Assembly: GCF_001540865.1 (NCBI RefSeq) | Contig: NC_033623.1 | Span: 1,056,774-1,120,773 of the forward strand | DNA length: 64,000 nt | Direction: 5' to 3' | Origin: Ananas comosus | Taxonomy: Eukaryota > Streptophyta > Magnoliopsida > Poales > Bromeliaceae | Shown: piece by piece, positions 48,229-61,280 of the stretch | Layout: each line of letters opens with the position of its first letter | Position numbering within the stretch: the first letter of the stretch is position 1 | Made by a program: the position numbers and the translations under genes | Notes under the pieces: generated by a model | The model's input: only the letters and a program-made list of their open reading frames with translations | Database searches by the model: none | Told to the model about the DNA's origin: nothing

Positions 48229-50329
48229 GGGGTTCTGAGAATTTGTTTGAGCCACATCCCTGATTTGAAAAAATTTTAAGATTTGTGATGTTGTAATCTT
48301 AAAAGTGCCCAAGTAGGCAGATATGAATTTGTGCTGTATCACTTCTTAGACACTGTTCTTTATTTCTTTATTTTCTTTCTTTTTTTGGCTATAGTTTGGT
48401 ATTTATTATATTGTTGTAATGGAGGATAAAATGTATTTAAGCATATGCAGAACATAATTGGTTCAATTTGCCTATGAAATGGTGCAAGTTTTTCCAAACC
48501 CAGGATCTCAGGCTCCAATTCGAAACTTTATTAATTATAAAACAAAAAACAAAAAAAAAAACTCCTCAATAACAGCTGATTCAAGTAACAGTGTGTATGA
48601 AGTTAACATTAATGCATCCAATTACAAGTAAAAGTGATGTTGTATTTTTATAAGACCAAATCAATCAATTACTGCAGCAGGGTTTATAAGAACAGGAGCT
48701 GTTGAGCTCCCTTGAAATGTAAAGCTCAACCACAAACAATTAACAATGCAATAATGGTAGTGGAACAAAAGGTAAAAGTCGACATTAGCTTTGACTCTTT
48801 TGCTAAAAATAACTTCTTAGTTTCTCTTCTAAAAGTCAAATAATCTGCCTCAACATATACAGCCAATACCCTATTGACTAATCAAAGAATTATATATGGA
48901 AGAGTATATATATATCCAAGGGTCTGTTTGGTATCAGAGGCTATCTAATAGATTAGGCCAAATTGATTCTTTGTTTAGGTTGTTTTTAGTGCGATCGCAG
49001 AAATTATATTGCAATTGCATCATTACAATTTACATGGCATTATATCTTTCACAGAAGTAACATTTTCTTCCACAATCCCCAAGTGAGCGAAGTCCAAGAT
49101 TCATCACAGTAACAATATTAGTATTGAGAACAAACACACCAATATGTACAGGAGAATTGCTAATTATCTATTGAAACTGATATCTATAAAAATCAAATTA
49201 ATATCTGGCATCAACTAGAACAAAAACCTGATCATATAAAGAAAATAAAGCTTTATTATATGCAAGTGGTAGGTAAGCATGCAGATATCAATCATTATCA
49301 GTGTAGTACTTGTGAGTTAGATGTACAACAAGAATTAGCATAGCCAATGAAGAGAAAACATACAGAAAAATGTGTCATACTGTTGTCACATAGTGACATA
49401 TTATCTCATTGCTTTTATTCAAAGTGAAATGTAGCAATAAGTCTATATCAAGAAATAGTATGTATAGATCTAGCACAACAACCACTAAAAACCAAAATTA
49501 GATAATCTCAATCAAAAAAAAAAAAAAAAACTTCCAGGGTAGAAATGTAATAACAGAACATTTAAGCAAAGAAGAAAGGTGGTGGCATTCTTGCTGTAGT
49601 TGTTACCCAAAAAATTAGGAAATGTTTGTACTACTAGCAAATGTTCAGAGGATTAGGTAGTATACCACACCTGTAAGCAAAGGTAATTGGCCATATTTTA
49701 CATAAATGGGCCTTTGGAAAAGGTCTTTTTGAAAGGAGTAGGTGAACAACAGCTCAATAAGGTGAAAATGGTGTAGCAGAGGTAGAAGAAAGGGAAAAGA
49801 ACTTTCAATAATTTTAAGGCAACTTTACTGAATCCCACCAGTTTGAACAAAAACTTACCCCAGCTTGATCCTGTTTAGTAATTTCTGGGTGTCTGATTCA
49901 ATTGAGATTCGGCTACTCATATGATGTTGATTTACATCGCACTAATTCTGCCACCACTGCTCAGAGTAGTCAGTTTATTTTAAGCACAAACGGTAATATG
50001 AAAGAATATAAACTAGGGGAGTATATAAGCAATGTTAGAATCATTAATTGCAGCAAATTGCCTCTCATCATGGATATTCAGAAAAGAAAATAAGCACTAA
50101 CTTTTTCTCTCATAATTGAAACAGCACTTGCCTCTTTTTGTCTCATATGTACATAGTATTTACACTCAGACAAAAGGTGTAAATTTTATGTCCTTTTACT
50201 TTCTCTACTTTAATTTCTACAACCTAGGCAGAGCATTAAAGAAGAAACCTACTATAGTATAGTCAGACCTGCATTAAGCACTAATTCAGATGAAAGCAGC
50301 ATATATTTCACATTCAGAATCTACCAAGT
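48229..50329. other. Convergent intergenic region between PAL and MOM1-like gene
   Basis: AT-rich DNA with the PAL 3' untranslated region at its start (AATAAA-like signals are not clear) and the 3' region of the minus-strand MOM1-like gene at its end. A GGGTCTGTTTGGTATCAGAGGC piece at 48920 may be a MITE end. No gene is supported. Confidence 0.6.
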
Positions 50330-53300
50330 TCAATTTGGGGAATGCCGCAAATGACGAAAATCCTGCGATGGCAAAGGCCTTGAGGGGTGAAGATGAGGTG
50401 CCGGAGCACGAATAATCACTCCACCTGCAGAAAGCATCACATTAGGGTGGGCTCTCATTTGGCTATTGAAGACTGCGGCAAAGAGCTGGGCCTCTGATAT
50501 CGGTTGGACCGAAGGAGATGCAGCCAACAATTGGCCAGTTTGGATCGAAAATGGGCCCATGTTGGGTAGCAATGAAGCTGTTGTAGAAGTCAAGGTCGAT
50601 GATAGGCCTGAGAGCTGTTGTAATTGTGGTGGAGTTAAGCTCGACGATAAGCCCATGTTGGGTAACGAAGGCATTGTAGAAGGCAAGGCCGACAATGGGC
50701 CTGAAAGCCGTTGTGCTTGAAGTAAAGTTGGGCTTGAAAATGGGGCAACGTTCGGTAGCGGCAAATCCGTTGTAGAAGGAAACGTCGACGATGGGCCTGA
50801 GCGCTGTCGTAATCGACGCGAAGTTTGGCTAGAAGATGGGTCTATGTTGGATAGCGGCAAAGCCATTGTAGAAGGCAAAGTTGACAATGGGCCCGAGCGC
50901 CGTCGTAATCGAGATGGAGTTGGTCTCGAAGATGGGACCATGTCCGGTAGCGACGAAGCCATTGTTGAAGGCAAGGTTGATGATGGGCCCGAGAACTGTT
51001 GTAATTGAAGTGGAGTTGGGATCGAAGATACGCCTGTGTTGGGCAGCAATGGAGCCACTGTAGAAGGCAAAGTCGACGATGGGCCTGAGAGCTGTTGTGA
51101 TTGAAGGGGAGTTGAGCTCGAAGATGGGGCCGGGTTGGGTAGCCACAAAGCTGTTGTAGAAGGTAAAGCCGACAATGGGCATAAGCTCTGTTGTAATTGA
51201 AGTGGAGTCGGGCCCGAAGATGGGCCCATGTTGAATGGCGACATACCTGCTGTAGGAGGCTCGCCTGAGCGCTGTTGTAATTGAAATGTTGGGCTCCATG
51301 ATCGGCCCGTGTTGGGTAGCAACGAAGCTGCCGTAGAAGGCGAGGTCGACGATAGGCCTGAGTGCTGAAATAATCGAAGCTGCGTTGGGCTGGACGATGG
51401 GACCATGTTGGGTAGCGCCGACACCGTTGTAGAAGGCAAGGTTGATGATGGGCCCAAGACCTGTTGTAATTGAAGTGGAGCTTGGCTCGAAGATGGGCTA
51501 GCATTGGGTACTGAGTCTACTGACAAAGCCGTCGTAGAAGGCAAGGTCGATGATGGGCCTGAGCGCAGTTGTGATTGAAGTGGACTTGGGCTCGAAGTTG
51601 GGCCCATGTTGGGTAGTGCCGAAGCCATTGGAGAAGGCACAGTCGATGATGGGCCAAAGTGCTGTTGTAATTGAAGTGGAGGTGGGCTCGAAGATAGGTC
51701 CATGTTGGGCATTGGCAATGTCGTTGTAGAAGGCATGATTGGTATAGATGCTGGACATTGTGTGACTTGCATCTGCGATTCGGTAGTAGATTGCTGCAGA
51801 GAGCTCAAACCTGAACCTGATACAAGAACATGCATCATACTGAAAAATGAATATAATCAACTGATTATAGTTACATAGAAAAAAGGGTGAATTATACCAT
51901 CAGCCCCTAAACTATTGCCCAAGCTGTTTGTTGCATTACGGGGTTTCAATCTTAGTCGCATTGTCTGCTTCATAAGAATTGGAAATTCTAACATGGCATG
52001 CCAGGTCTCTGTTCCTAAGCCTGTCGACAGGTATTTCTAACAACAATAACGGGGAATTATCATACTCATCAACATATATTAGGACTTTTGAGGGGGTTCA
52101 TTGTACAAATCACGAAGATTTGGCGCACACAATGATGAGATTAGGAACAATGACTTGACATGTCACAACAAAGTTCTATTCTCTCCACGACAGAAGTTAG
52201 CTGCTAGACTTAGATTAGAACAAATTACTACTTCAGGCCCTGTAATACAATATTTGAATTTTTAGGAACCACAGAAAAGCTCATCAATAGTTTAGGAAGC
52301 ATTTTGTAACTTGTTCTAAAGAAAAAATGATAACGAAAAAAATAGTAAAATTTCTTTGTTTTGTCACTGTTTTGTATTTGAAAAATAGTAGACTTAGACA
52401 TCGAGTAGAAAAAAGGCCACTAGGAGGATTTGTTATAAACACCACATGCTATGTTCCTTAGTAAACTAGGCCTAACTTGCCACTGATTTGGAGTCCCTAA
52501 ATTAGACATCATTATTGTAGGTATCCATCTACAAAAAATTGAAACAACAGGACAGTGTCAAGCTAGATTTCCTAACAATACAAAACAAAAGCAAATGTAC
52601 TATCTAGTTGCCTACAATAAAAGCATGGGCTCTGATCCAGCTATCAGTACTGTGAAAGCAAATTGCACCCGGAAAAATAGCACAAGTTCCCTGATATATT
52701 TCCATTACGGAAAAATGAACTCGAAGGATATGTGATTCCAATACCTGTAGTAGCATCTGAGATGTTCACTATGTTTTTACGAAGTATTTCCTGGATTTCC
52801 TTAGTTAAAATCTGATGCTGGCAAATTTTGTCACAAATCATCTCAAGATTCTTTTTGCACTTTGTGAATTCTGCCTCAGCGTCATGCATCAGTCCATTAT
52901 ACTCTTGTCTTACCTTAGCTATCTCCGCCTCGCATGCTGATTGAAGTTGTAGAGTCTATCCAACAAAAACCAAAAAACTGTCAAAATATTGGCTGAAAAA
53001 AGAATGGAAATATGAAAACAATAGAATTTAGAAAAGACTTTATAAGTAACTACCTTATGTTCATGCCTCTGGGCAATCAAGCTATTTAAGTTCGTTAACA
53101 TTATCATCTCAGTTTGCAGCACATTAGTAGAAGACCCTTCTTGAGGTCGAAGTAGAACATCGGAGAGCCCGAGATATTCCGACTCTGCTCTTGCTGGTGG
53201 TATAACAGCAGTTGGTTGTTGTGGATTAATAGTTGTTCGCAGAGGGCGCTGATATTGTTGCTCAAGACGAGTAGCTGTGGCTACCATAGGAATTTGACTC

Positions 53301-55928
53301 AACAACTCTGCAAATTGCAAGGAGTTTTCTATTTGATTCTCTGGCCTTTTATCAGTACTTCCAGCTTCAGGTGTGATTAGGTGAGCATTTGTAGCTGAGG
53401 TTAGGTTATTAGATGGAGGAAGCTACAGCAAAATGAAATTTATCAATGTCAGACAACATGAAGTGAAAGAATTGCAAAAGCTATATTCCTAGAAAAACTG
53501 GAATCAAGCATGTTAATTTACTGATAAATGCTATAACCAGAAACTCCGTAACAGTAAATATTACCTCAAAAATGTACACCTAAGTAAAACAATGATTTAA
53601 ATTTCTGAATTATTTCTTATATTATCTTTATTGGAGGCTATATAATTAGACTCCCTTTCTTTCAATAACTCTCATTTTATGTTCACTTTTCACAAAAAAA
53701 GAAAACTCTAATTTACGTTTCCTTCAGCTCTTCCAATTTTTCTTGATCCTGCAAAGAAATCACAATGTCTAACAACAGAACTCCAATTTTCACCTAACAC
53801 ACATAGACCATCTCAAAAAATTTTAAATAGTAAAATCATCCGCGAAAAGCTAAGTTCAAACTCTCACTTAACCAATTGCAAGCATTTATAGTTTGTCCCT
53901 TGGTAATCACCAAGCAATTCTCATTTGTTGTCTATAAAAGTTTTGTATAGGTTGCTTTATTTCTCAATTTCCACAATATTTCTTCCACGTAAATACTTTT
54001 TACTTGCTCCATGTATTAAATCAAGATTAACTAGCCCTACTTTTTGAATTTGCTTGAGAGAAGTTACTATTTGAATGGTCATACCATTGATTTCCATCAA
54101 GTATTTAAAGCAAAACTAGGAAGGTAGCTTTATTCAAATAGGATCGAAAAGCATCAAGCAGCTATACCTGATCAGATGATGATGCAGGTTGATGACATCC
54201 GGCACTACCCAGAACATGACCAAAAAGAAGAATCTCTTTGCGTCTGTGGGAACATGCATCTGGCACAGAAGCACAATTAGGACTCGTACTTCCGTTCTCC
54301 TTTCCAACTTCAACCACTCCTGGTGAATTATGATTCACATCCTCATACTCCTTTAATTCAGCATTTGTTTTATTAGACCGAGAAACGGGAGTTTCGGACG
54401 CTTGATGCATGTTTTCTTCCCCACTTCGTTGGGTTGTTGTAAATAACCTAGAATCTGGCTCACTCGTTTCGGACAATATTTCTGTGTCATTTGCCTGAGA
54501 AACTGGAGTTTTTTCACTTGCTTCAGGCGACTCCAACATCTGCGTGTCATTTGGCTGAGAAGTTGGAGTTTTTTCACTTGCTTCAGGCGACTCTAACATC
54601 TGTGTGTCATTTGGCTGAGAAATTTGAGTTTTTTCGCTTGCTTCAGGTGACTCCAACATCTGTGTGTCATTTGGCTGAGAAATTTGAGTTTTTTCGCTTG
54701 CTTCAGGTGACTCCAACATCTGTGTGTCATTTGGCTGAGAAGCTGTAGTTCCCATGACCTCTTCAGCCCCACCAACTAAAGGAATGGAGTTATCTTCCCC
54801 TACAGGCTGAAATGTTGCCGAAGTACCATAATCTGGTTCGACCGGTCCATAGAACTCCACAAAACTTTTGTAACCTGATTGAGAATCTGACTCTTCCTGG
54901 TCGAAAAGCATGCCTTCTTCAAATGATTCTGCTGATCCGCTAAGTTCTTCAGAACAACCACTTTCACACGGTTCATGAAACTTGAATTTCCTCAGCTTGA
55001 ATCCAGTTTCTGACAAAGGAAGTTCATCAAAAGATTGTTCAAGAGTGCCAGAATTAGCTTTCTCCATCCAGCATTCCATAATCTTCTTTTCCCTGTTTCT
55101 GGCTTCTATCTGCATTACTACAAATTTTCTAAACTGCAACTTCATATGCCGACGAAAAACCTTCCGCAGATTCTTAAATTTTCGCTTCAGTAATTTCCTC
55201 TTGCGATTCCTGGCTGTCTGAGCAACACACTTAGCATGAATTTGATCCACATCCAAATAATATTTTCTAATTAACTCCCTATGTTGTTTCCGTCTCATAA
55301 TTTTATACTCTTTTAGTTCCGCTTTTTGTTGCCAAAGGAGCTCTTCTAACCTTCCTGAATAGACCTCCTCAATTCTTTTCCTCAAGAGCTCATTCTCGCA
55401 TGGCTCAACTTCCTGGTGAATCATATTAGGACTGTCCAGATGTTCAGAGCATCCAGTATCATTAAGATTCTCTCTGATTTCTCCTTCTTCTAGTTCCTCA
55501 CTAGAAATGGATGCGAAGTTCTCGCTAGCTTCTTTAGAACCAACCTCTTCAGGGATGGGAGACCAACACACTCTAGTCCTCTTTTTTCCTGCTACTGAAC
55601 AATCGGACATTCTAATCTCTGAAGAGTTTTCATGCACTAGGTTTTTACCAGTATTGAGCCCCGGTACAGATGCTTTAACCGCTATATTTACACAATGTTC
55701 CATTTCTTCCAAGTCATGCGATGTTCTCTCTGAATGCACCAAGCTAGCAATATCTTCACCAGGCATAAATGACTGATTAACTCTAAATTCACCTTTTTCA
55801 AGTTCATTATAAGAAAATGATGCCTCTAACCTGCTTTCATGCATGTGAGTTTTATCTGGAACTGCTCTTGGCAAAACTGACCAGCTATTTGGAGGTTTAA
55901 GCAGAACAGATTCCACTGTGGAACACAT
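50330..55928 (-). CDS. MOM1-like C-terminal-domain protein
   Basis: Four exons in frame: 54168-55928 (start ATG 55926-55928), 53054-53422, 52745-52955 and 50330-51816, about 1275 residues. It resembles the C-terminal half of plant MOM1, a transcriptional gene-silencing protein: a Lys/Arg-rich coiled coil (VEPCENELLRKRIEEVYSGR...LWQQKAELKEYKIMRRKQH), then a second coiled coil, KVRQEYNGLMHDAEAEF...CKKNLEMICDK, like the MOM1 CMM2 oligomerisation region, and a C-terminal VIIRAPAPHLHPSRP motif. No SNF2-helicase part is present, so it is a short MOM1-like protein. The first coding exon opens after acceptor TTACAG|ATATTG (55956), so an untranslated first exon is likely at 58426-58500. Odd: two coding minisatellites (54481-54753 and about 50540-51800). 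The MOM1 assignment rests on remembered motifs. Confidence 0.72.
50540..51800 (-). repeat. Coding minisatellite, about 33-residue unit, roughly 12 copies
   Basis: In the last exon of the MOM1-like gene a unit of about 100 bp repeats, encoding variants of GPSSTLPSTxALxLPNMxPSS then SPTPLQLQQ(x)S. Units vary in sequence and slightly in length but keep the frame. All three frames on this strand stay partly open because of the repetition. Confidence 0.88.
54481..54753 (-). repeat. Coding minisatellite, exact 60-bp unit, about 4.5 copies
   Basis: Units start at 54481, 54541, 54601, 54661 and 54721. The copies at 54601-54660 and 54661-54720 are identical; others differ by a few bases. They encode SQPNDTQMLESPEASEKTQI-type 20-residue repeats. 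Identity between neighbours points to recent expansion. Confidence 0.93.
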
Positions 55929-55955
55929 TTGAGAGAGAAATCTTCTCTTCAATAT

Positions 55956-58500
55956 CTGTAATTTCGAACAAGTTGATTAGACCTACTTCTCTATTCAGTT
56001 GCTGTTTCCACCAAGAGCCCATGAATTTCATTCCATGTAAGACTCACTCTACATTCCCAGCCTTACATATTTAAAACGATTATCAATTCACAAGCTAAAA
56101 AGTACTAAAGTATAAATTCTAAAGTTTCAGGTTTGCAGTCATATTAAAGAAAATAACAACAACAAAAATCTTCCACGCATTGGAAAACCATATTTTCATT
56201 ATGGAAAAAACTATATAAGGAAATTCTGTTCTGGCGTATGTTTTTTCAATTGGAAATAATTTGTCAATTTACTCAACTCATTGGGACCAAAAACAACAAC
56301 AAATAAAAAAATTTAAAAAGAAAAAAACCGAAACCGAAAAGAGTAATCTTCATAATTCGGTAACAAAACCTGACAGAAAACCAAGAAAACTGAACCATTT
56401 TTTTAACTCTGTTGGTTTGTATTAGCTTAAGTTCAAGTTTAACCAAATAGTGAACAACCCTAAGAATCGCCTAAAGCAACCAGCAGATTCATTACTGATA
56501 TATCTTAGATTTCAACACAATTAGATTCAGAAGTGTAAGATAAAGCAGAAAAAGTTCCAAACCAAAAACCTGAAACACAATCTCGGTGAAAATTAAATCA
56601 CAAAACAACTTTTTTTTTCTGCCGTTTGTTTTTGCACCATTATTTTGAGAAGGAAATTGAGAAAACATACAGAAGAAGAAAAGGTAATTTAATGAATCTG
56701 AATAATGTCAATTTTCGATAAATAGATAACAAAGCAGCAATGATTATTAAATACGAAAGCACCATCCTTAATCATAGCAAGAAAGGAATGAACAATAGTA
56801 AAAAAATGTCCCAAGTTTCTTTCCATATCTACCCAGGTTATTGGAGATTTGTTTCTTGCATTCAGTGCATCCTTACCGCCCACTGCCTTCCATCGACAAT
56901 CCTCTATCCCATCTTACATTTTAATCCCAGTTACTTAATAGTTGCAGCCTTTTCTTTGTTTGACAATAGGATGATTGGATGACAAGTATGTGATGAAATG
57001 GATAGCTATGGAGACCAGATTATGCACACAATGCAGGCGACCACATGAGAGACCCTACCGCAACCAACATTTGCTCCCTCTATTGCATGCTATGCACCCC
57101 CCACTGCAGGTAATTGAGTAAGTGACCCTAATGGAATCACTATTTGCCGCCTTTATTGCATGCTACATGGCCTAATATTTCGGACAAATTTGCCCTTCTG
57201 AAGGCAATCAAGTGAGAGACTCTAAAGGAACCACTATTTGCTCCCTACGTTATGTGCGACATGGCCTAATGCTCAGGACAAATTTACCTCTCCACAGACC
57301 AATCAAGTGCAAGAGAGTGAGAGACTCTAACGGAATCACTGTGTGCTCCCTCTGTTGCATGCCGCAAGACCTAATTTTTAAGACAAATTTGCCCCTCTGC
57401 AGGGAGTCGAATGAGAAAGAGTGTGGAGACTAAAGAAACCACAATTCACTCCCTCTATTGCATGCTACGTGGCCTAATATTCTAGGAAAATTTTGACCCT
57501 CTTCAGGGTACCGACAATCTGCTCAAAATCTAAAGCCGACAAAACGGTGAAACCAGCTGTTTAATTCATCTACATCGTCCATTTCAAAGTCAGATTCACG
57601 CTGCTCAACTTGCTTAAGATTATGTCTTAGGAAAGGAATTATAAGGCTTTTATTGCTACAAAATTTGATCAAATGCATGCTGCTAAAATCAGTTTAGCAT
57701 CCAAAACCACATTACTATATCATCAAATTTGTTTTGTCCGTTCTTTAATTTAAGAGCTTTCTTGAGTCAAATGCGAGCAACAAGCAACGTGTAAGCTCTG
57801 CTTTGTTTCCAAACATTAAGCAACTTAGCATGCAGTAGTCCAATAAAGCATTTTTCCAAGCAATTATCCAAGTATTGCGAGACTCACATTGAACAAGTAT
57901 CTTCATGTAACACATAGTTTTGTCCAAATGTTCTCACAAAAAGCATATCAACCCAGAGCATAGGCCAATAAAAGGCAAAGTTGGAAACAAAGAAGGGCGA
58001 AAAATGCCACCTTTAAAATAGCACCGTAAGTAGTACTCTACACAAGTAGCAATTGGAAGGAATAAACACTTATGGACACAAATATACAATAATCATGAAG
58101 CATTTTTAGCATAAGAAGGACCAAAATTCTAGCTTATAACAACGTCACCACAACATTTCCACTCAGCAAACAACAGCACCGGCAAAATGAAACCCTAAGA
58201 AACCCCACAAAACACAAATCAACTAGTAGAAACCACAGCATTGGCAGAATACACAGAAAATTACGCTCCAAATACTCAAACAGAGCAAAAGGTAGGGTTT
58301 TGGCCACCGAAACAGAGCTCATTTTGAAGATAAAAAAAGGTGCGAAAAATCGGGGTGCAAAAGCTCGAACAACTTGGTGAAAAAGCGACTTTGGATCTAG
58401 GAGAGGAGGGATTAGGGGATCTTACAGCGAGGAGGGGTCGGAGACGAGGGGATCGCGCTAGGGTTTGTGCGTTACATGGGCTTTGCGTGGGGAGTGTGAG
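55956..58500 (-). promoter_or_regulatory. Probable 5' untranslated exon and leader intron of MOM1-like gene
   Basis: On the minus strand a GC-rich leader (about 58500-58426, including CAAACCCTAG, a telo-box-like motif common at plant housekeeping promoters) ends in donor CGCT|GTAAGA at 58426/58425. The acceptor at 55956 would close an intron of about 2.47 kb. The interior has no supported coding exon; it includes the tandem repeat at 57040-57510. Promoter would be at about 58500-58700. Confidence 0.45.
57040..57510. repeat. Tandem repeat, about 95-110-bp unit, five copies
   Basis: Units begin near 57046, 57120, 57213, 57320 and 57424 with GAGAGACTCTAA(A/C)GGAA(C/T)CAC; each carries TTGCTCCCTCTATTGCATGCTAC, ATGGCCTAATATT and GACAAATTTGCCCCTCTGCAGG. 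Moderately diverged and not coding. It lies in the putative leader intron of the MOM1-like gene. Confidence 0.82.
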
Positions 58501-60352
58501 CAATGGGGATGAGACAGAAAAAAAAATTAAAAAAAAAAAAGAGAACAGAACGAAAGCGATGAAGCTACGGTTACCCCGAACTACGAAGCACATAATACAA
58601 GGTGGCGTGTGAGGGGGGCGAACGAAATGACCAAACCGCCCCCCACTCGCTTTACATTCCTCTACAGCGGACCCCGTGACAGGCGTTGTTGTTGCGTGGA
58701 CCGGTGAACCCGGTCCGCCATGCCTCCCGTAGACAGCCGACGTGGCGACGTACTCTGGTCTGCGGTTCATGAATGACGTGGTGGACTTGGTCTAGGAACA
58801 TAGATTTGAACGGGATATTAAAGGTATTCAATGAAATGACGATATTGCCCCTCGCTTGTGTCCCTCGTGAAGTTGACGCTGTTATACGCGGAAGTTGGTA
58901 GGGGCCCACACTCTACAGCAGAGTGTGAAATTACGGAATTGCCCCTTCCCTCGCGATTCTGACGTGTAGCCCGCAAACAAAAATTGTTGCGTGAACCAGG
59001 TCCATGATATTTTAAGTTTTCTAAAGCACAAAATAAGATCTTAAAATAAAATTTTAGCATTTATTTGGTTCACAGGATTTAAATTTTTTCACTGAAAATT
59101 AGTTTTTTTAAAAAATATATTCTTATGACAAAATTTTTACTTAGTATATTTCTTAAATACTGGGACATATATTATTTTTTATTTTAGTTAAAGACAGAAA
59201 TTAGGTAATTATATTAATAAAATTACCTTGATATTCTTTTTAATTGAGACTAATATTATATATCATTTTTAAACTAAATTAAACCATATAAAAATCATAA
59301 CTATTTGAATATAAAATCTATTTACAAATTCCTAATATTTTAGAGATTCATAACTTTATTTATTATCTTTTGTACTCAATTTAAATTTTTGGAAAGGTAT
59401 TTTAATGTTTTTAAATCAAATTTCCTCAAAAAAATATTTGGTAAAAACATACAAAACTTATCTAAACTATGAGTTATACTCCACCTTTCAAAATCTAGAT
59501 TTTACTACCCAACCTTTTAGTTTATTTGACTTGATTTAGCCAACGAAATTTGAATACGTTGTTTATCTTTACAGGTTTAGTTAGTATATTTTAGATAATT
59601 TTCATAATTTTAAATTTATTAAAATAAATAATTTGCTTTAATTTTAAAATGAAAGTATTTTTTAGCTTAAATTTTAAACTTAAAGTGTGATTGACATATT
59701 CAAATCAAACAAATTGAAAATTTCAGTAGTAAAATCAAAATTTTGAAAAAATCGAGTAGTTGATTCAAAATGGTCGACAGTCCAATTGAGTTATGTAAGT
59801 TTTACTAAAATATTACCAAAGAAGGATGTGACTTTTTAAATTCTACATATTCTTTAAGTTTGTTTTTTAAGGATGAATTCTATCTTATATGTTCTCAAAA
59901 ATTTTATCAAATTCTCATAAATTAATTAAAATCTTATTAACTAGCTATTCCAAAAAAATGAATTAAGAAATTCAATTATTTAAAAGTTGTAAAAGTTGAG
60001 GTGGCAAAATTGAACATTTAAAAAGATAATAATATATATGGTCTTTAGCTTTTGGCTTGGACGTAGTGGACCAGGTCCAGGAGAAATTCCTACAATGGTG
60101 TCCACTGGCGTGTCGGGGTGGGGAAGAGGGAACGAACACCTGGTGTGCCACAGCCCACACCTGCCACGTGGCAAAGATTCTGATAACTACTGCAGTATAA
60201 TTTATTCTACTACTAGTTCACATCAATATTTCAATTTAAATAATTATTAGCGAATTTAAAAAAAAAAAATTAGAGATTCAATTTTTCTCCGGAAATGAGA
60301 ATCAAAATATCAAACTCTCAAATCTAACACAACAATATATATATATATATAT

Positions 60353-60650
60353 AAAATCATTTGCCTAGTAAACGAAGAGGCTCAAAATCAACGGTTGAAA
60401 ATAAAAATCTTACAAAATATAATAATATAACATTAAAATTTTAAATCAAAGATATTGATTTTGTTTTATATAGTATAAAAAATTTTCTATCAAAATTTCA
60501 TGTAATTTGGATATTTCTACACTGTTAAACTTGAAAACGGCTCACTATGGCCATTGAAATTCGTTGATTTTGAGCCTATTCGATCACTAGGCAAATGATA
60601 TCGAAAAATAATAAAATTTATTTTCTAGATACTCCAAATACTCTCTCTTC
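60353..60650. mobile_element. Long-family foldback element, ends missing
   Basis: TCATTTGCCTAGTAAACGAAGAGG on the left mirrors CGATCACTAGGCAAATGATATCG on the right; the outermost GAGTTG-type ends are lost. (TA)n flanks on the left (60337-60352) and CTCTATATATATA on the right. From 58930 to 60330 I see no gene or repeat beyond AT-rich DNA. Confidence 0.65.
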
Positions 60651-60663
60651 ATCTCTCTATATA

Positions 60664-60892
60664 TATAAGTCCGCTGGGATACTATCGATAGTAACGAGAC
60701 ATTTGGTGCTATCAAGTTTTCTGCCGTTAATTTACTTATATATTATTTTTAACCGTTCGATTATACTATTCAACTAACCACCCACTCAACCCTAGAGGCC
60801 CACATCATCCCAACCACACATTTTTAATCTAAGGATAGAAAACTTAATAGCACCAAGTCATTGGTGCTATTAATAGCATTCCAGCTACATCT
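60664..60892. mobile_element. Short-family foldback element
   Basis: GCTGGGATACTATCGATAGT and TTGGTGCTATCAAGTTTTCTG on the left; AGCACCAAGTCATTGGTGCTATTAATAGCATTCCAGCT on the right; flanked by TA runs on both sides. Confidence 0.65.
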
Positions 60893-60917
60893 ATATATAT
60901 ATATAATATATATATGT

Positions 60918-61222
60918 AGTGAGCTATTATGCTATCGGAAGCACGGAGCCTTCCGTACTTCCAGCTTGTTTTCGACGTTGCGACTTTCGAATCGTCGATC
61001 GGGCCTCGTTAAACTTGATCTAGAGTATTGGGAGTACCTAGAAAATAAATTTTATTATTTTTCGATATCATTTGCCTAGTGATCGAATAGGCTCAAAATC
61101 AACAAATTTCAATAGCCATAGTGAGCCGTTTGCAAGTTTAACGGTGTAGAAATATCCAAATTACGTGAAATTTTGATAGAAAATTCTTCATACTATATAA
61201 AACAAGATCAATATCATTGACT
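60918..61222. mobile_element. Left half of long-family foldback element
   Basis: GTAGTGAGCTATTATGCTATCGG, AAGCACGGAGCCTTCCGTAC and the arm and centre up to about 61222 match 35967-36300. It then runs into (TA)n at 61223-61263, with no right arm. Confidence 0.65.
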
Positions 61223-61233
61223 TAAAATTTTAA

Positions 61234-61269
<36 letters not shown>

Positions 61270-61280
61270 TTATATATAAT

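Noticed and set aside
53718..53749. Possible microexon (GATCAAGAAAAATTGG...) in the MOM1-like intron 53423-54167
   Set aside because: Its 32-base length would shift the frame of the following exon into a stop.
58134..58322. Minus-strand ATG frame MSSVSVAKTLPFALF in the MOM1-like leader region
   Set aside because: Lies beyond the donor at 58426 in the predicted leader intron; hydrophobic, short and unconserved as far as I can judge.
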